A stretch of DNA of 64,000 nt, from NCBI GenBank assembly GCA_036389675.1, contig DASVWI010000035.1, positions 1 to 64,000 of the forward strand. The letters are read 5' to 3'. The notes below the pieces were generated by a model. It was not told the DNA's origin. It saw only the letters and a list, made by a program, of their open reading frames with translations, and searched no databases. The position numbers and the translations under genes were made by a program. Source of the DNA: DASQYE01 sp036389675. GTDB lineage: Bacteria > Acidobacteriota > Blastocatellia > Pyrinomonadales > Pyrinomonadaceae. Of this stretch, positions 1-9,204 are shown piece after piece; the first letter of the stretch is position 1, and the number at the start of each line of letters is the position of its first letter.

Positions 1-1081
1 TCACCTCCGTGGATCTGGACTTCGGGTCGCCATAAGGGATGGGACGCGTGTCGGTGGGAAACAGCAACGGGTCGGCATCGATGGTGGCGGCCACGGGCAG
101 CGATGGATTCTTGATCCTGGGAGGATTCGGATCAGGAGCTAAGACCTGCGGGATGGTGAGGGAAGCCTGCGGGAGCTTGCCGAAAGAGGCAGGCTTCTGC
201 TCTTCGCGGCCACCGCCGCCTCCGCCTCCGGGCTTATCCTGTTTGGGCTTTGAGCCTCCGCCAGTGCCCTTGTTCGTGCCCGCCGGCCCTTTGTCGCGTG
301 CTTCCTCTTCGGCAGGGATACTTGTGGCGTCGCCGATGTAGTCGAGATCGTCGCGCACCTTATCCGCCGTCTGCTGTGAGCGCGATGCGCGCCAGCGATC
401 AATGCCGACGAGCCCAATCGAGATGCTCAGCATAAAGACGATGGCGGTCAGCGTGGCGACGGCGACGTTGGGCGACCTGAAGAAGCGCCAGAGCATCAGG
501 CTGTAGGCGCTCAGTAAGCGCCCCGTAAAGCTGAAGGGGTCGCGGCGAAACTCCGGCCAGGTCAGTTGTGATTCGCGGGCTATCTGGCGCAGCTCTTCGC
601 GCAGGCGGGAGGTGAGCCCCTCGTCTTCGATGATCGTCAGGTGATACTCGCCGCTGCTGTAAGCGATGCGGTCGCGTCCCGTGCCCGCACGAGCGATGAA
701 GTCCGGCGGGGCAGAGCCCGTGAGGGCCTCTGCCAGTTCATTGAGCGGCGTGCCGTCGACAGGACAGAAACTGAATTTGTCGGCAAACTCTTCGCGGCAA
801 ACTGAACACTGTTTCATAACGATTACCTCTCGATTGGCTGACGAAGAAGGTGTTGGGGAGATGATTCTTTTCCAGAGCGGCGCGCGCTTTGTCTGTTGAC
901 GAAACGCTGCGACGATGCGGCTATCCAGCGTCGGCGACACCAGCGGCGCTCGCCATTGCCTGAGCAGGGCTTTCAGCTCCGTGTCTTCCGACAAATGCGC
1001 GGCGTGCTCTGCGCCGTGCTCTGCCGTAGCATCGCGTCCGTCGTCGCCGAAAAGTGGATGCGTGTCGTTTTTCTCGCTCAT
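1..1081 (-). CDS. TonB-like / anti-sigma-like membrane protein, partial (3' end beyond window)
   Basis: At least 360 residues; the C-terminus lies beyond the left edge. The ATG at 1081 overlaps the TGA of the upstream ECF sigma gene (ATGA), which indicates translational coupling. Residues 1-88 resemble the cytoplasmic part of acidobacterial anti-sigma proteins (LLRQWRAP, then RAPLWKRI). From Met89 there is a zinc-ribbon-like CSVC...FCPVDG motif, a single membrane segment at about 204-226, and a Gly/Lys/Pro-rich periplasmic linker, the layout of energy-transducer TonB proteins. A second start at 817 (Met89) has its own GAGAGG box, so a shorter protein beginning with the zinc ribbon is possible. 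The TonB C-terminal domain is not visible, so that part of the call is inference. Confidence 0.6.
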   Translation of the reverse strand, partial: MSEKNDTHPLFGDDGRDATAEHGAEHAAHLSEDTELKALLRQWRAPLVSPTLDSRIVAAFRQQTKRAPLWKRIISPTPSSSANREVIVMKQCSVCREEFADKFSFCPVDGTPLNELAEALTGSAPPDFIARAGTGRDRIAYSSGEYHLTIIEDEGLTSRLREELRQIARESQLTWPEFRRDPFSFTGRLLSAYSLMLWRFFRSPNVAVATLTAIVFMLSISIGLVGIDRWRASRSQQTADKVRDDLDYIGDATSIPAEEEARDKGPAGTNKGTGGGSKPKQDKPGGGGGGGREEQKPASFGKLPQASLTIPQVLAPDPNPPRIKNPSLPVAATIDADPLLFPTDTRPIPYGDPKSRSTEV

Positions 1082-1662
1082 CTTGTGACCTCCGGGGCGG
1101 CCACCGCCGCCTCACGCTCGCTGCTCAAATAGGGGGCGAGCAACCGTCTGAGATTCTGGCGCGCGCGATGCAACCGCGATTTGACGACGCCCGTGTCGGC
1201 CCCAATGACCAACGCAATCTCCGCGAGCGTTAGCTCCTCATACTCGAACAGGATCAGCGCCTCGCGTTGCAGCGGCGGCAGGCTCTCTATAGCCTTACGC
1301 ACTTCAGCCGAGAGCTCTTCATCCAGCAATTGTCTGAGCGGCTGCTCGCCCTCAGGGCCAGACGGCTCTACGATCAACTCGTCAATCGTCACTTCCGCGC
1401 CGGGCGAGCGCAGGTGCTTCAATGCGAGGTTACGCGCCGCCGCGTAGAGGTACGTTCTGAGTGCCGCGCGCGACGGGTCGAAACGCTCGGGCGCTCTGAT
1501 CAGGCTCAGAAAGCAATCGTGCGTCACGTCCTCCGCCAGCGCGACCGCGCCCGTCAGACGATAGGCGAAGCGAAACACGGCGTCGCGGTGACGCTGGTAC
1601 AACACCAGAAAAGCCGCTTCATCGCCGCGACTGGCATTCTTCAGCAGTCTTTCGTCTGTCAT
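1078..1662 (-). CDS. ECF-type RNA polymerase sigma factor
   Basis: The protein has 194 residues, normal for the extracytoplasmic-function sigma family. Region 2 is visible around residues 20-85 (AEDVTHDCFLSLIRAPERF, then a helix ending AARNLALKHLR). Region 4 is at about 125-172, with the helix-turn-helix LTLAEIALVIGADTGVVKSR. It recruits RNA polymerase core to a small regulon. The coupled downstream membrane protein is the obvious candidate for its anti-sigma partner. The gene is divergent from the FAD enzyme at 1960, and the roughly 300-base gap between them should hold both promoters. Confidence 0.93.
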   Translation of the reverse strand: MTDERLLKNASRGDEAAFLVLYQRHRDAVFRFAYRLTGAVALAEDVTHDCFLSLIRAPERFDPSRAALRTYLYAAARNLALKHLRSPGAEVTIDELIVEPSGPEGEQPLRQLLDEELSAEVRKAIESLPPLQREALILFEYEELTLAEIALVIGADTGVVKSRLHRARQNLRRLLAPYLSSEREAAVAAPEVTR

Positions 1663-1959
1663 CTACTCGAGTAACCTTCGCGCGCCTGAGAGATCGAAGC
1701 AAAACCCGCTTGCTATACTGTTATTACCGGGAATCCCTGAAAAGATACGGGACACACGGAAAATATTTTCGAGCCTTCCTGTTTCGGACATGCGCCCGTG
1801 CGGGCCGCCTTTCGGTTGGTGGCGCTCTGATGCCGCAAGCTCACCGCCGGGTTGGCCCACGGCCCGGCGGCGCTTCAACCGAGCCTTCGCGCGCGCGCCG
1901 GTTTCACTCTCGAAAATTTTTTCAACACTCATTGGCCCGATTATGAGAGGATAACGGCC
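1663..1959. other. Divergent intergenic region
   Basis: About 300 bases between the divergently transcribed sigma gene and the FAD-dependent enzyme. It should contain a promoter for each. I see no hairpin terminator, repeat or convincing small gene. A frame-compatible ATG at 1852 could extend the FAD protein by 36 residues, but those residues look non-native (Arg/Ala-rich with no fold signature) and lack a ribosome-binding site. Confidence 0.4.
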
Positions 1960-3243
1960 ATGACAAACGATGCTTCCGGCAGCGGGCAGCCGTCGCCATC
2001 TGAGAAAGAACACTCGGCGCACGAGGTGCGCGACACTCAGGAAGTGGACTGTTGTGTGGTCGGAGGAGGGCCGGGCGGCGTCGTGCTCTCGCTGCTGCTG
2101 GCGCGCAACGGCATCAGCGTCATGCTGCTCGAAGCGCACGAGGATTTCGACCGCGACTTTCGCGGCGATACGCTTCATCCCTCGGTGCTTGAGATCATCG
2201 CGGAGATCGGCCTCAGCGAGCGCCTGCACGAGCTTCGTCACAGCAAGATAGAAACCTTCAGCTTCATGACGCCCGATGGGCCAATCAGGGTGGCGGACTT
2301 CAAGCGGCTCAAGACGCGCTTTCCTTACATCATGATGGTTCCGCAGGAGCAGTTCCTCGAATTGCTGACGACAGAAGCGCGCGGCTATCCGAATTTCCAG
2401 CTCAGGATGGGCGCGAGCGCGCAGGAATTGATAGAGGAGAACGGAGAGGTTCGCGGCGTGCGCTATCGCAGCCATGACGGCTGGCACGACGTGCGTGCCC
2501 GCCTGACGGTCGGGGCCGACGGTCGCTCATCGCGCGTGCGTCGTCTGGCGGGCCTTGTGCCCGTCAAGACCTCGCCGCCGATGGACATTCTCTGGTTTCG
2601 CCTGCCGCGACGAGAAGAGGACGGCGCGGGAGCGATGGGGCGCTTCGGTCGCGGCCACATATTAGTCATGCTCGACCGCCTTGAGCAGTGGCAGATGGGT
2701 TACGTCATTCTCAAGGGCAGCTATCAGGAGGTGCGCGACGAAGGCCTGGAAGCGCTGCAACGCTCCATCGCGGAGCTGGCCCCGGAGATGAGAGACCGCG
2801 TCGCGCTCTTGCAGGACTGGAAGCAGGCCGCCGTCCTCTCCGTCGAATCGAGCCGTGTCCCGCGCTGGTACAAGCCCGGTCTGCTCCTGATCGGCGATGC
2901 GGCGCACGTCATGTCGCCCATCGGCGGCGTCGGCATCAACTACGCGATTCAGGATGCTGTCGCGGCGGCAAACCTTCTCACCATCCCGCTCAAGCGTGGC
3001 GAGGTGAACGTGAGCCATCTGGCCGCCGTCGAGCGTCGCCGCGTCTGGCCCACGGCCCTTATTCAACGCATACAGACGCTGGTGCAGCGTAACGTCATCG
3101 CAGCCGCGCTCGACCCTGACAGGCCGTTTCGGCTGCCCGTCGCCCTGCGCCTGATGCTACGCGTTCCCTTTGTGCGCGACATCCCCGCGCGCATCATAGC
3201 CTTCGGCTTCTGGCCTGTTCATTTGAGAAAAGATTTAGTCTGA
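1960..3243 (+). CDS. FAD-dependent monooxygenase-like oxidoreductase (PF01494 type)
   Basis: The protein has 427 residues from the ATG at 1960, chosen because GAGAGG sits 9 bases upstream. The Rossmann FAD motif VVGGGPGGVVLSLLLARNG lies near residue 32, followed by the acidic strand end LLEAHEDF. A middle motif VGADGRSSRVRRLAGL and the second FAD motif LLLIGDAAHVMSPIGGVGIN complete the group A flavin monooxygenase (PHBH-like) signature. Such enzymes use NAD(P)H and O2 to hydroxylate or epoxidise aromatic or isoprenoid substrates. The substrate here cannot be told from sequence. It stands alone and is convergent with the Rad52-like gene, which ends 9 bases away. Confidence 0.85.
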   Translation: MTNDASGSGQPSPSEKEHSAHEVRDTQEVDCCVVGGGPGGVVLSLLLARNGISVMLLEAHEDFDRDFRGDTLHPSVLEIIAEIGLSERLHELRHSKIETFSFMTPDGPIRVADFKRLKTRFPYIMMVPQEQFLELLTTEARGYPNFQLRMGASAQELIEENGEVRGVRYRSHDGWHDVRARLTVGADGRSSRVRRLAGLVPVKTSPPMDILWFRLPRREEDGAGAMGRFGRGHILVMLDRLEQWQMGYVILKGSYQEVRDEGLEALQRSIAELAPEMRDRVALLQDWKQAAVLSVESSRVPRWYKPGLLLIGDAAHVMSPIGGVGINYAIQDAVAAANLLTIPLKRGEVNVSHLAAVERRRVWPTALIQRIQTLVQRNVIAAALDPDRPFRLPVALRLMLRVPFVRDIPARIIAFGFWPVHLRKDLV

Positions 3244-3251
3244 GCCCGCGC

Positions 3252-3641
3252 TCACTTACTACTCTTGTCATCATAGAGGTAGAGGCCGAGGCCGAACTTG
3301 GCCGTCGCGCGCTTGAGGGCCTGCGCCTCGGCGTTGCTCGAAGAGTCTCCCCAGCTGGAAACCTCCTGATCTTCCTGCCCCGTCGCCTCTCTATAAACCA
3401 GCCCTTCGGCGCAGAGGATGCTGATGCGCGCCACGACGATCACCTTGCCGCCGATGCCCGTGACCTGCCGAATCTCGTAAGACCAGCCGGGCGCGTAGAG
3501 GTCTAGGAATTTGACCGCCGTATGCCATGGCAGAAAGCGAATCTTCTGGCCGCCGACCGTCTTGGTGCGAAGCAGGCGCGCCGGTATCGGCTTCGACAGG
3601 TCAGCGATAATCTCAGTGATGCTGCGCGGCTCTGGGCTCAT
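3252..3641 (-). CDS. Rad52/Sak-like single-strand annealing protein
   Basis: The protein has 129 residues from the ATG at 3641, which is preceded by AGGAAAGG at normal spacing. It contains the compact Rad52-fold pattern: an N-terminal helix (ITEIIADLSKPIPARLL), the strand region YAPGWSYEIRQVTGIGGKVI, a second strand pair, and the C-terminal helix SSNAEAQALKRATAKFGLGL, which matches the usual 'ALKRA..KFGLG..LY' ending. Families of this kind anneal complementary single strands in phage recombination or repair. It lies beside a tRNA-Glu gene and a restriction-modification module, a setting typical of integrated elements, but no integrase is visible. The assignment rests on motif resemblance only. 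Confidence 0.55.
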   Translation of the reverse strand: MSPEPRSITEIIADLSKPIPARLLRTKTVGGQKIRFLPWHTAVKFLDLYAPGWSYEIRQVTGIGGKVIVVARISILCAEGLVYREATGQEDQEVSSWGDSSSNAEAQALKRATAKFGLGLYLYDDKSSK

Positions 3642-3880
3642 CCGTACAATCCTTTCCTGATCGCCATCGTCGGCCCCTAAAATATCACATCGCGGCTGGC
3701 ACAAGCCGCCCTGCATCTCCACTTACGGCTTCGTGAAAGTTCGCTTCGGTTGACACTTCTGATCGTTGTACGGTAAGTTAAATCGCCGCCATCATGCGAG
3801 ACAGGAAAGCGACGTATAACACGTCGTTCGCTACACTTTCTCTCTTGAATCTGCCCGGCAAAACTCGGCACGCCACCTGA

Positions 3881-3956
<76 letters not shown>

Positions 3957-4173
3957 CTACTGCCCAACTACTTACAGACAGTAGAAGCGCACGCGCACAG
4001 AGACCCATCGGCGCGAATCATACGAGTATGCAAAATGGCCGGAGTGCAACAGGCACGCGGCGAAAGCGGCGCAATGGGAACGCCGCGAACATAATGGCCC
4101 TCTTCGCCTCTCTCTATCAAAAGACCCTTCGCCAGCTTAACGCTCACCGAATGCTCAAGCTGAAAAGTAACGC

Positions 4174-5577
4174 TTACGCATCAACAGAAGCCTCACCCAA
4201 AATCATCTGTTCGACTTCCGCTCTGGCGCGTTCGACTTCCGCCCGCGCCTCGCGCTCCAACTCTCTGGCGCGTTCCCTGAGCGATTGAATATGCGCGGCG
4301 ATCTCGTCTTGAATCTCTATCGGCGGAACGGGTACTCGAAAGTTTTTGAGAAAATCAACCGAAACTCTTTGCTGTCCAGCCGAACCGCCGAAAAAGTTTT
4401 GGGCGTTTTCTAAGACTCTTTTGTTGCGAAGTAAGAAGTGCAAATAATCGACCGAAACGTCTTTTGTCCTTGGACGAATCACATAGAACTCAGTCGAACC
4501 GCAAGCAAATCCCTGTTTCAGATTCCTGGCGACCGCCGATTTTCCGTTCTGCATACAAGGGGTTATCTTCGCCCAAATCAGATCGTTTTCCTGAAAGCGA
4601 GTGAATCCTGTCGTCTCTCTAACTTTTTTCGAGCGTAATTCTTCGATGGCTCCGTCTCGTTCATTTATAACTTCCATCGGCACGAAGGAGATTTCGCTTT
4701 CGCTGTCTAACTTTTCAAAAGTTACTCTCGGATTGATGAATGCAATTTTCGACAGTTTTTCGATTGGAAATTTCGATGAATCGTAATTGAAAGATTGTCT
4801 ATAAGCGGGAGCATCAAACCTATTGCCGAAGATGATTGAGGAGCGAACGAAGAAAGTTTTTTTCTTTTCTGTAGCGGCGGGGGTTTCGATGCCAAGACGT
4901 TCGAGCAAGTACGCGTCAATGCCATCGAGCAAACTCTGGGCTTGGGCTTCCTTGGCGCGTTTGGCAGCAACGGCTTTCTTTATGGTTTCAATGATTTCAG
5001 GTTTGAAAACAATCGGAATGGATTTCAACGCACTGTAATCCAGAGCTGGCCTTGTTCCACCTGTTGCTCGCCTTGAGGCAAGTTTTTCGCCGATGTCTGT
5101 ATTAAGGAAGGTTGCTAAAACTTCGCTTGTTTTAAAATCTTTCGTCTTAATAACAACTAAATGTTGATTCGTATTTCCTTCAAAACCCTCCGGCACGACA
5201 CTTGAGACCGCCATGCGACCGACGCCTGTAATCTTAACGAGCAAGTCACCTCCTTTCACTTGACTTCGATTTAGATATTTTCGATGCGTCTCATGATTGA
5301 TGTATCGCAGATCATTCAACATCAATTCGTTCGTCGGGCTTAAATTTTGCACCCTGATAAAGGGCACACCGTTCACTTCATCAGAATAGAATTTTTCTTC
5401 TTCTTTGACCGAGGGTGTCGCGCCGCTGGACATGGCAAGGATAAAATCTCTCAACCGCAGAGATGATATTTGGCGAATTTTCTTTTCCAGCTCGACGATT
5501 GACGGAATGTAATAAAACGGGTCTTGTCTGCCTTCCATCTCGCCCTTTCGTACCAGAAAAACCTTTTCTGAATTCAC
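4174..5577 (-). CDS. hsdS: Type I-like restriction-modification specificity subunit
   Basis: The protein has 467 residues with the two-fold layout of HsdS: target-recognition domain 1 at about 40-195 (GATPSVKEEE...VPFIRVQNL), a conserved helix near 200-235 (IKKAVAAKRAKEAQAQSLLDG), domain 2 at about 255-425 (FVPMEVINERDG...NDLIWAKITPCMQNGK), and a C-terminal coiled coil (ARELEREARAEVERARAEVE). It selects the DNA sequence recognised by the partner methylase. The start is GTG at 5577, overlapping the methylase stop (GTGA), so the pair is co-translated. Base composition is visibly AT-richer than the neighbours, which fits horizontal transfer. Confidence 0.9.
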   Translation of the reverse strand: MNSEKVFLVRKGEMEGRQDPFYYIPSIVELEKKIRQISSLRLRDFILAMSSGATPSVKEEEKFYSDEVNGVPFIRVQNLSPTNELMLNDLRYINHETHRKYLNRSQVKGGDLLVKITGVGRMAVSSVVPEGFEGNTNQHLVVIKTKDFKTSEVLATFLNTDIGEKLASRRATGGTRPALDYSALKSIPIVFKPEIIETIKKAVAAKRAKEAQAQSLLDGIDAYLLERLGIETPAATEKKKTFFVRSSIIFGNRFDAPAYRQSFNYDSSKFPIEKLSKIAFINPRVTFEKLDSESEISFVPMEVINERDGAIEELRSKKVRETTGFTRFQENDLIWAKITPCMQNGKSAVARNLKQGFACGSTEFYVIRPRTKDVSVDYLHFLLRNKRVLENAQNFFGGSAGQQRVSVDFLKNFRVPVPPIEIQDEIAAHIQSLRERARELEREARAEVERARAEVEQMILGEASVDA

Positions 5578-7940
5578 GAAAGGGCGGAGGCGAAAAAATC
5601 GTCTTGCCCCGCTTCTATGGCTTCGATAAAGCGGCGCAGTTCGCCGACGATTCCGGCGTCAGGCGAGACCTTTTCGCTGACGGTGGTTTCAGTATCTTTA
5701 CCGTCCTTGAGCTCGCGGCGTTTGATGAGCTCGACGGTGAACAGATCGTTTTGCTGAATCTCTTTGATGAATTTCACGCCGTCGGCGTCCTCATATTCTT
5801 CGCGGCGGAGTATGCGATAGGTGTTCTTGCCAGCGGCGTCGTAGCCGATGTTATCCGCAATCGCCATGAAGATCGGATAGTCCAGAAGCTGGCGCTGCTT
5901 TTCGGCTTGATAGCGTTCTTCCAGAGCTTCCTTAAACTCGTCGATCTTTTCGCCATACTCTTCGGAGATTCGCTTTTTCTTCTTGTCGCTCTCTTCCGTC
6001 TTAACATTGAGCAGCGGCTTGAGCTTTTCTTTGCGCTCGCGCTCCCACGCCTCGAAGGTTTGAGAGAGCTTCGTCTCTCTGGCTAAACGATCTTGCAGGC
6101 CGCGCTTCGTGCTGCGGATTCGCTCGGTCGTCTCCGCCGTGTGTTTCTTCAAAAACAGAATAGAGCTCTTTACGCCCGCGCCCGTGTTGGTGAAAGCCGT
6201 TTGCGGCAACGAGACGACGCCGACGATGCGAAACCGTTCTTCAATCGAATCGCGGACGTATTGCGAGCTGCTGTTCGTCAAAATGCCGTCGGGGACGACG
6301 ACCGCCAGATAACCGCCTTCCTTCAGGAATTTATAGCACTGCTCGATAAACAAGACTTCCGTGCTCTGGTTCTCTCTGCCCGTCACCATGTGCTTGCCTT
6401 TGATCTTCGCGTCAATCCAATTCGTTTCCTTGAGCGCGAAGTTGTAATAAGGCGCGGTCGCTTTATCAACCTGCATGTAGGCTTTTTCCGATTGCTTGAC
6501 GATTGAGCCGAAAGGCGGATTCGTGACGATGAAATCAAAACTGTTTTCTTTGAAGCCGCGATTGTTTTTGACTTCGGCGATGTGGTCGATCTGATACAGG
6601 CCGTCGTATGTGACGACGTTCGTGTGCCCGTCGTCGTGAATGATCATATTCATCTTGGCGACGCGGCTGATCTGGTCGTTTATCTCGATGCCGAACAGAT
6701 TTTTCTCGGCGAAGGTGTGCCAGTAGTTATAGTGGTCAATCGCTTCTCTGGCGTTAGTCAGATCAAAATACTCGTCGGCCTGCCGGCGCACTTTATCCAG
6801 CACGTAAAGAAGAAAGCCGCCCGAGCCGCAGGAGGTATCAAGCACTCTATGCTCATTCGTGATCGGCAGGGCTTCGACGGCGAACTTGACAACATTGCGC
6901 GGCGTGAAATACTGCCCGAACTCGCCGCGAAAGTAAGTCCCGAGGAAAGTCTCGAAGGCTTTTCCTTTACTGTCTAAATCAGTGTCCGTGAAGTTGATGC
7001 TTTGAAAATACTCGACGACGGTTTTGATTCTCTCGTTGGTTAAATCAATCGGCTTGTTGAAAATCTCCGGGTCTTTATCCTTGCCCTTGTCGTAGAGCGC
7101 GAAAACTCTCTTTCGGAGTGATGCCAGATTCTTTGCGTCGTCGTCATATTCGCTGAAAATCTGAAATTGGTACGGCTCGCCTTTTCTGGTGTTGCGCTCG
7201 TCCCAGACTTTGCAAAAGATGAGTTTGTCCAGCTCGTCAAATGCCTGCGACGGGTTCAGCTCGCCGCCCGCCCAGAGCGCGTCGTGCGCTTGTTTGAAGA
7301 TGCGCGTCAGCTCGCTCTCGGCGACCTCTTTAATGTCATCGGTTTTTATCCGCTCCTCTTTGCCTTTGATTCGGTCGATGTAGAATCCGCCTTTCGCGTA
7401 TTTGTATTTTTTCGTGGCGGTTTGACCGAAATAAGGTAGATCGACTTCGATGGTTCGCTTGTTCTTCTCTTTATCAAAGCGATAAAACTCCTGCTTGTTG
7501 CCCTTCGTGACCCAGATAAATTTAATCGTTCCGGCAATCGCATAGGCGTAAGAGAAAGCCTGCTCGACGGCTTGCTTAAATTCCATTTCCGAAACTTCAG
7601 GGCTCTTGCACTCGACAATGATGTAAGGCTTTTGGCGCTCGTCGTCTGCATAAACGATCATGTCGGCCTCTTTGACAGCAACGCCCATCCTGACAGTTGA
7701 AAACATCTCTATACGGTCAGCTGGATATTCATATTCCAGAACGAGCCGGCAAAATGCTTCGGCTTGCACCTTTTCTTCAGGGTTCTGAAAGTTGCGCCTT
7801 TTGCCCTGCCGAACATACGTGATGTATTTCCGTTCCTCATCAAAAGCAATCAGATTGCGCTCGACGGCTCTTTGCAAAATGTCCATCTTGTTTTTACTCA
7901 AAGTCCTTAACGTGGGATGAAAGGCGGTATCAAAGTCCAA
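5574..7940 (-). CDS. Fused nuclease-like/N6-adenine methylase (HsdR-N + HsdM)
   Basis: The protein has 788 residues, much longer than ordinary HsdM. Residues about 60-150 look like the HsdR N-terminal PD-(D/E)xK domain: Asp93 in ADMIVYADD, then IIVECKSP with Glu110 and Lys112, followed by an AVEQAFSYAYA helix. Residues 340-600 form a gamma-class N6-adenine methylase, with the AdoMet motif DTSCGSGGFL (368-377) and catalytic NPPF (474-477). No helicase/translocase subunit is adjacent. A nuclease-methylase polypeptide with a separate two-domain specificity subunit resembles the BcgI (type IIB) organisation, or a type I system whose R subunit is elsewhere or lost. hsdS follows with a GTGA overlap. 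Confidence 0.85.
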   Translation of the reverse strand: MDFDTAFHPTLRTLSKNKMDILQRAVERNLIAFDEERKYITYVRQGKRRNFQNPEEKVQAEAFCRLVLEYEYPADRIEMFSTVRMGVAVKEADMIVYADDERQKPYIIVECKSPEVSEMEFKQAVEQAFSYAYAIAGTIKFIWVTKGNKQEFYRFDKEKNKRTIEVDLPYFGQTATKKYKYAKGGFYIDRIKGKEERIKTDDIKEVAESELTRIFKQAHDALWAGGELNPSQAFDELDKLIFCKVWDERNTRKGEPYQFQIFSEYDDDAKNLASLRKRVFALYDKGKDKDPEIFNKPIDLTNERIKTVVEYFQSINFTDTDLDSKGKAFETFLGTYFRGEFGQYFTPRNVVKFAVEALPITNEHRVLDTSCGSGGFLLYVLDKVRRQADEYFDLTNAREAIDHYNYWHTFAEKNLFGIEINDQISRVAKMNMIIHDDGHTNVVTYDGLYQIDHIAEVKNNRGFKENSFDFIVTNPPFGSIVKQSEKAYMQVDKATAPYYNFALKETNWIDAKIKGKHMVTGRENQSTEVLFIEQCYKFLKEGGYLAVVVPDGILTNSSSQYVRDSIEERFRIVGVVSLPQTAFTNTGAGVKSSILFLKKHTAETTERIRSTKRGLQDRLARETKLSQTFEAWERERKEKLKPLLNVKTEESDKKKKRISEEYGEKIDEFKEALEERYQAEKQRQLLDYPIFMAIADNIGYDAAGKNTYRILRREEYEDADGVKFIKEIQQNDLFTVELIKRRELKDGKDTETTVSEKVSPDAGIVGELRRFIEAIEAGQDDFFASALS

Positions 7941-8183
7941 ATCTTTTGTCGGGTGCTTCCAGATGTCGAGAATTTTACGCGGGTTTAGCAGTTACTTGCA
8001 ATTCCTGAAGCAGATGCCCGTAGGTGTTGGAAGGATTGAATGAAACTGAGGTAAAGACACCTTCAAACAGCCCCTACAGGTTTGCGCGCCGCCGAAATTT
8101 TACGCTGGCGGGTGATTCATTCGACGGCCATTTTTCGCGTTTACAAATAGAGCATCAATTTATTCACAAAATAGGAGCTGGAA

Positions 8184-9035
8184 ATGCTGAGAAGCAATAA
8201 TCATCATCAAGGAACAACCTCGAACTCCGGGACGAGCCGGTTGGAGTGGGCCAACTTTTTTCGCGCGCGCAAGCTGATGAAGTCGACGGCGCTTGTTGTC
8301 GCTCTGCTCTGTTCGACTTCGATAGCGCTGGCGGACATTAAGATCACGACGAAGAGCGCGGCAGGCGGACGCAGCATCACGGGCACGACCTACATCAAGG
8401 GCTCGCGCCAGCGCACGGAAGGCATGGGTTATACGAGCATCTATCAGTGCGACCTCAAGCGCACGATTCAGATCAACGACAAGACCCGGACATACTTTAT
8501 CGCGCCGCTTGATTCTCAGGACACGTCGGGTGCGGCAAGCGCGCAGAGACAGGGCACGCAGCGGCGCGGCGGTGTGGTCACATACACGACGACAAAGACG
8601 GACACGGGCGAGCGCAGGGAGATGCTGGGCCTGACGGCCCGCCACCTCAAGTCTAAGGTCGTCATCGAAGCATCGGAAGGCGCATGCGCCTCTATGAATA
8701 TGGAGATGGAGACCGACGGCTGGTACGTAGACCTTCCCGGCGGCCTCAACTGCGCGACGGATGGCTCAGCCGTGCCCAATTTTTCCAGCGATGCCGATTG
8801 CGTGGACGAGGTACGCTTCAAGACTGTGGGCACGGTCAAGCTCGGTTATCCGGTCATGACCACCACCCGTATGAAGTTCAACGCGGGCGAGGACGGCGCG
8901 GCCAGCATCCCCGAGTCGTCATCGACGCAGGAAGTCGTAGACCTCTCCAAGGCCACTCTGGACGCCGCGCTCTTTGAGATTCCCGCGGGCTACAGGGAAG
9001 TGAAGAGCATGCAGGAGCTTGGCAGCCCTTACTAA
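8184..9035 (+). CDS. Exported protein of unknown function
   Basis: The protein has 283 residues from the ATG at 8184, which has AGGAG 6 bases upstream. A classical signal segment (ALVVALLCSTSIALA) begins only at about residue 34, after a basic lead (RARKLMK), so the true start could also be the ATG at 8277. The mature part is rich in beta-prone Thr/Gly stretches (TTKSAAGGRSITGTTYIKG) and ends in a conserved-looking LFEIPAGYREVKSM, a pattern seen in several DUF4412-like acidobacterial periplasmic proteins. I do not recognise a specific function. A perfect hairpin terminator follows at 9071-9111. Confidence 0.6.
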   Translation: MLRSNNHHQGTTSNSGTSRLEWANFFRARKLMKSTALVVALLCSTSIALADIKITTKSAAGGRSITGTTYIKGSRQRTEGMGYTSIYQCDLKRTIQINDKTRTYFIAPLDSQDTSGAASAQRQGTQRRGGVVTYTTTKTDTGERREMLGLTARHLKSKVVIEASEGACASMNMEMETDGWYVDLPGGLNCATDGSAVPNFSSDADCVDEVRFKTVGTVKLGYPVMTTTRMKFNAGEDGAASIPESSSTQEVVDLSKATLDAALFEIPAGYREVKSMQELGSPY

Positions 9036-9070
9036 AAACCTGCCGACGCAGGCTCGGTTCACCGAGATGT

Positions 9071-9111
9071 TAAAGCTGAGGGCCGGGGTATGTTCCCGGC
9101 CCTCAGCTTTA
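9071..9111 (+). terminator. Perfect 17-bp hairpin between convergent genes
   Basis: The 17-base arms 9071-9087 and 9095-9111 are fully complementary, with a 7-base loop (GTATGTT). The hairpin sits between the exported protein and the convergent ADOP permease, so it can stop transcription from both sides. It has no long T-tract. Confidence 0.75.
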
Positions 9112-9204
9112 CTCACTCGCAACTTTTCTTAAGGCTCGTGCCCAACAGTTTGCGCGCGGCGACCCTTCATCTAAAGGGCTTGAACGCCCTTCACTTCCCC
9201 GGGC

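Noticed and set aside
1663..2487. 274-codon minus-strand frame opposite the FAD enzyme
   Set aside because: Antisense to the conserved FAD-binding motifs; no domain of its own.
8160..8168. Single DnaA-box-like TTATTCACA
   Set aside because: Isolated match in an AT-rich promoter region; chance is sufficient.
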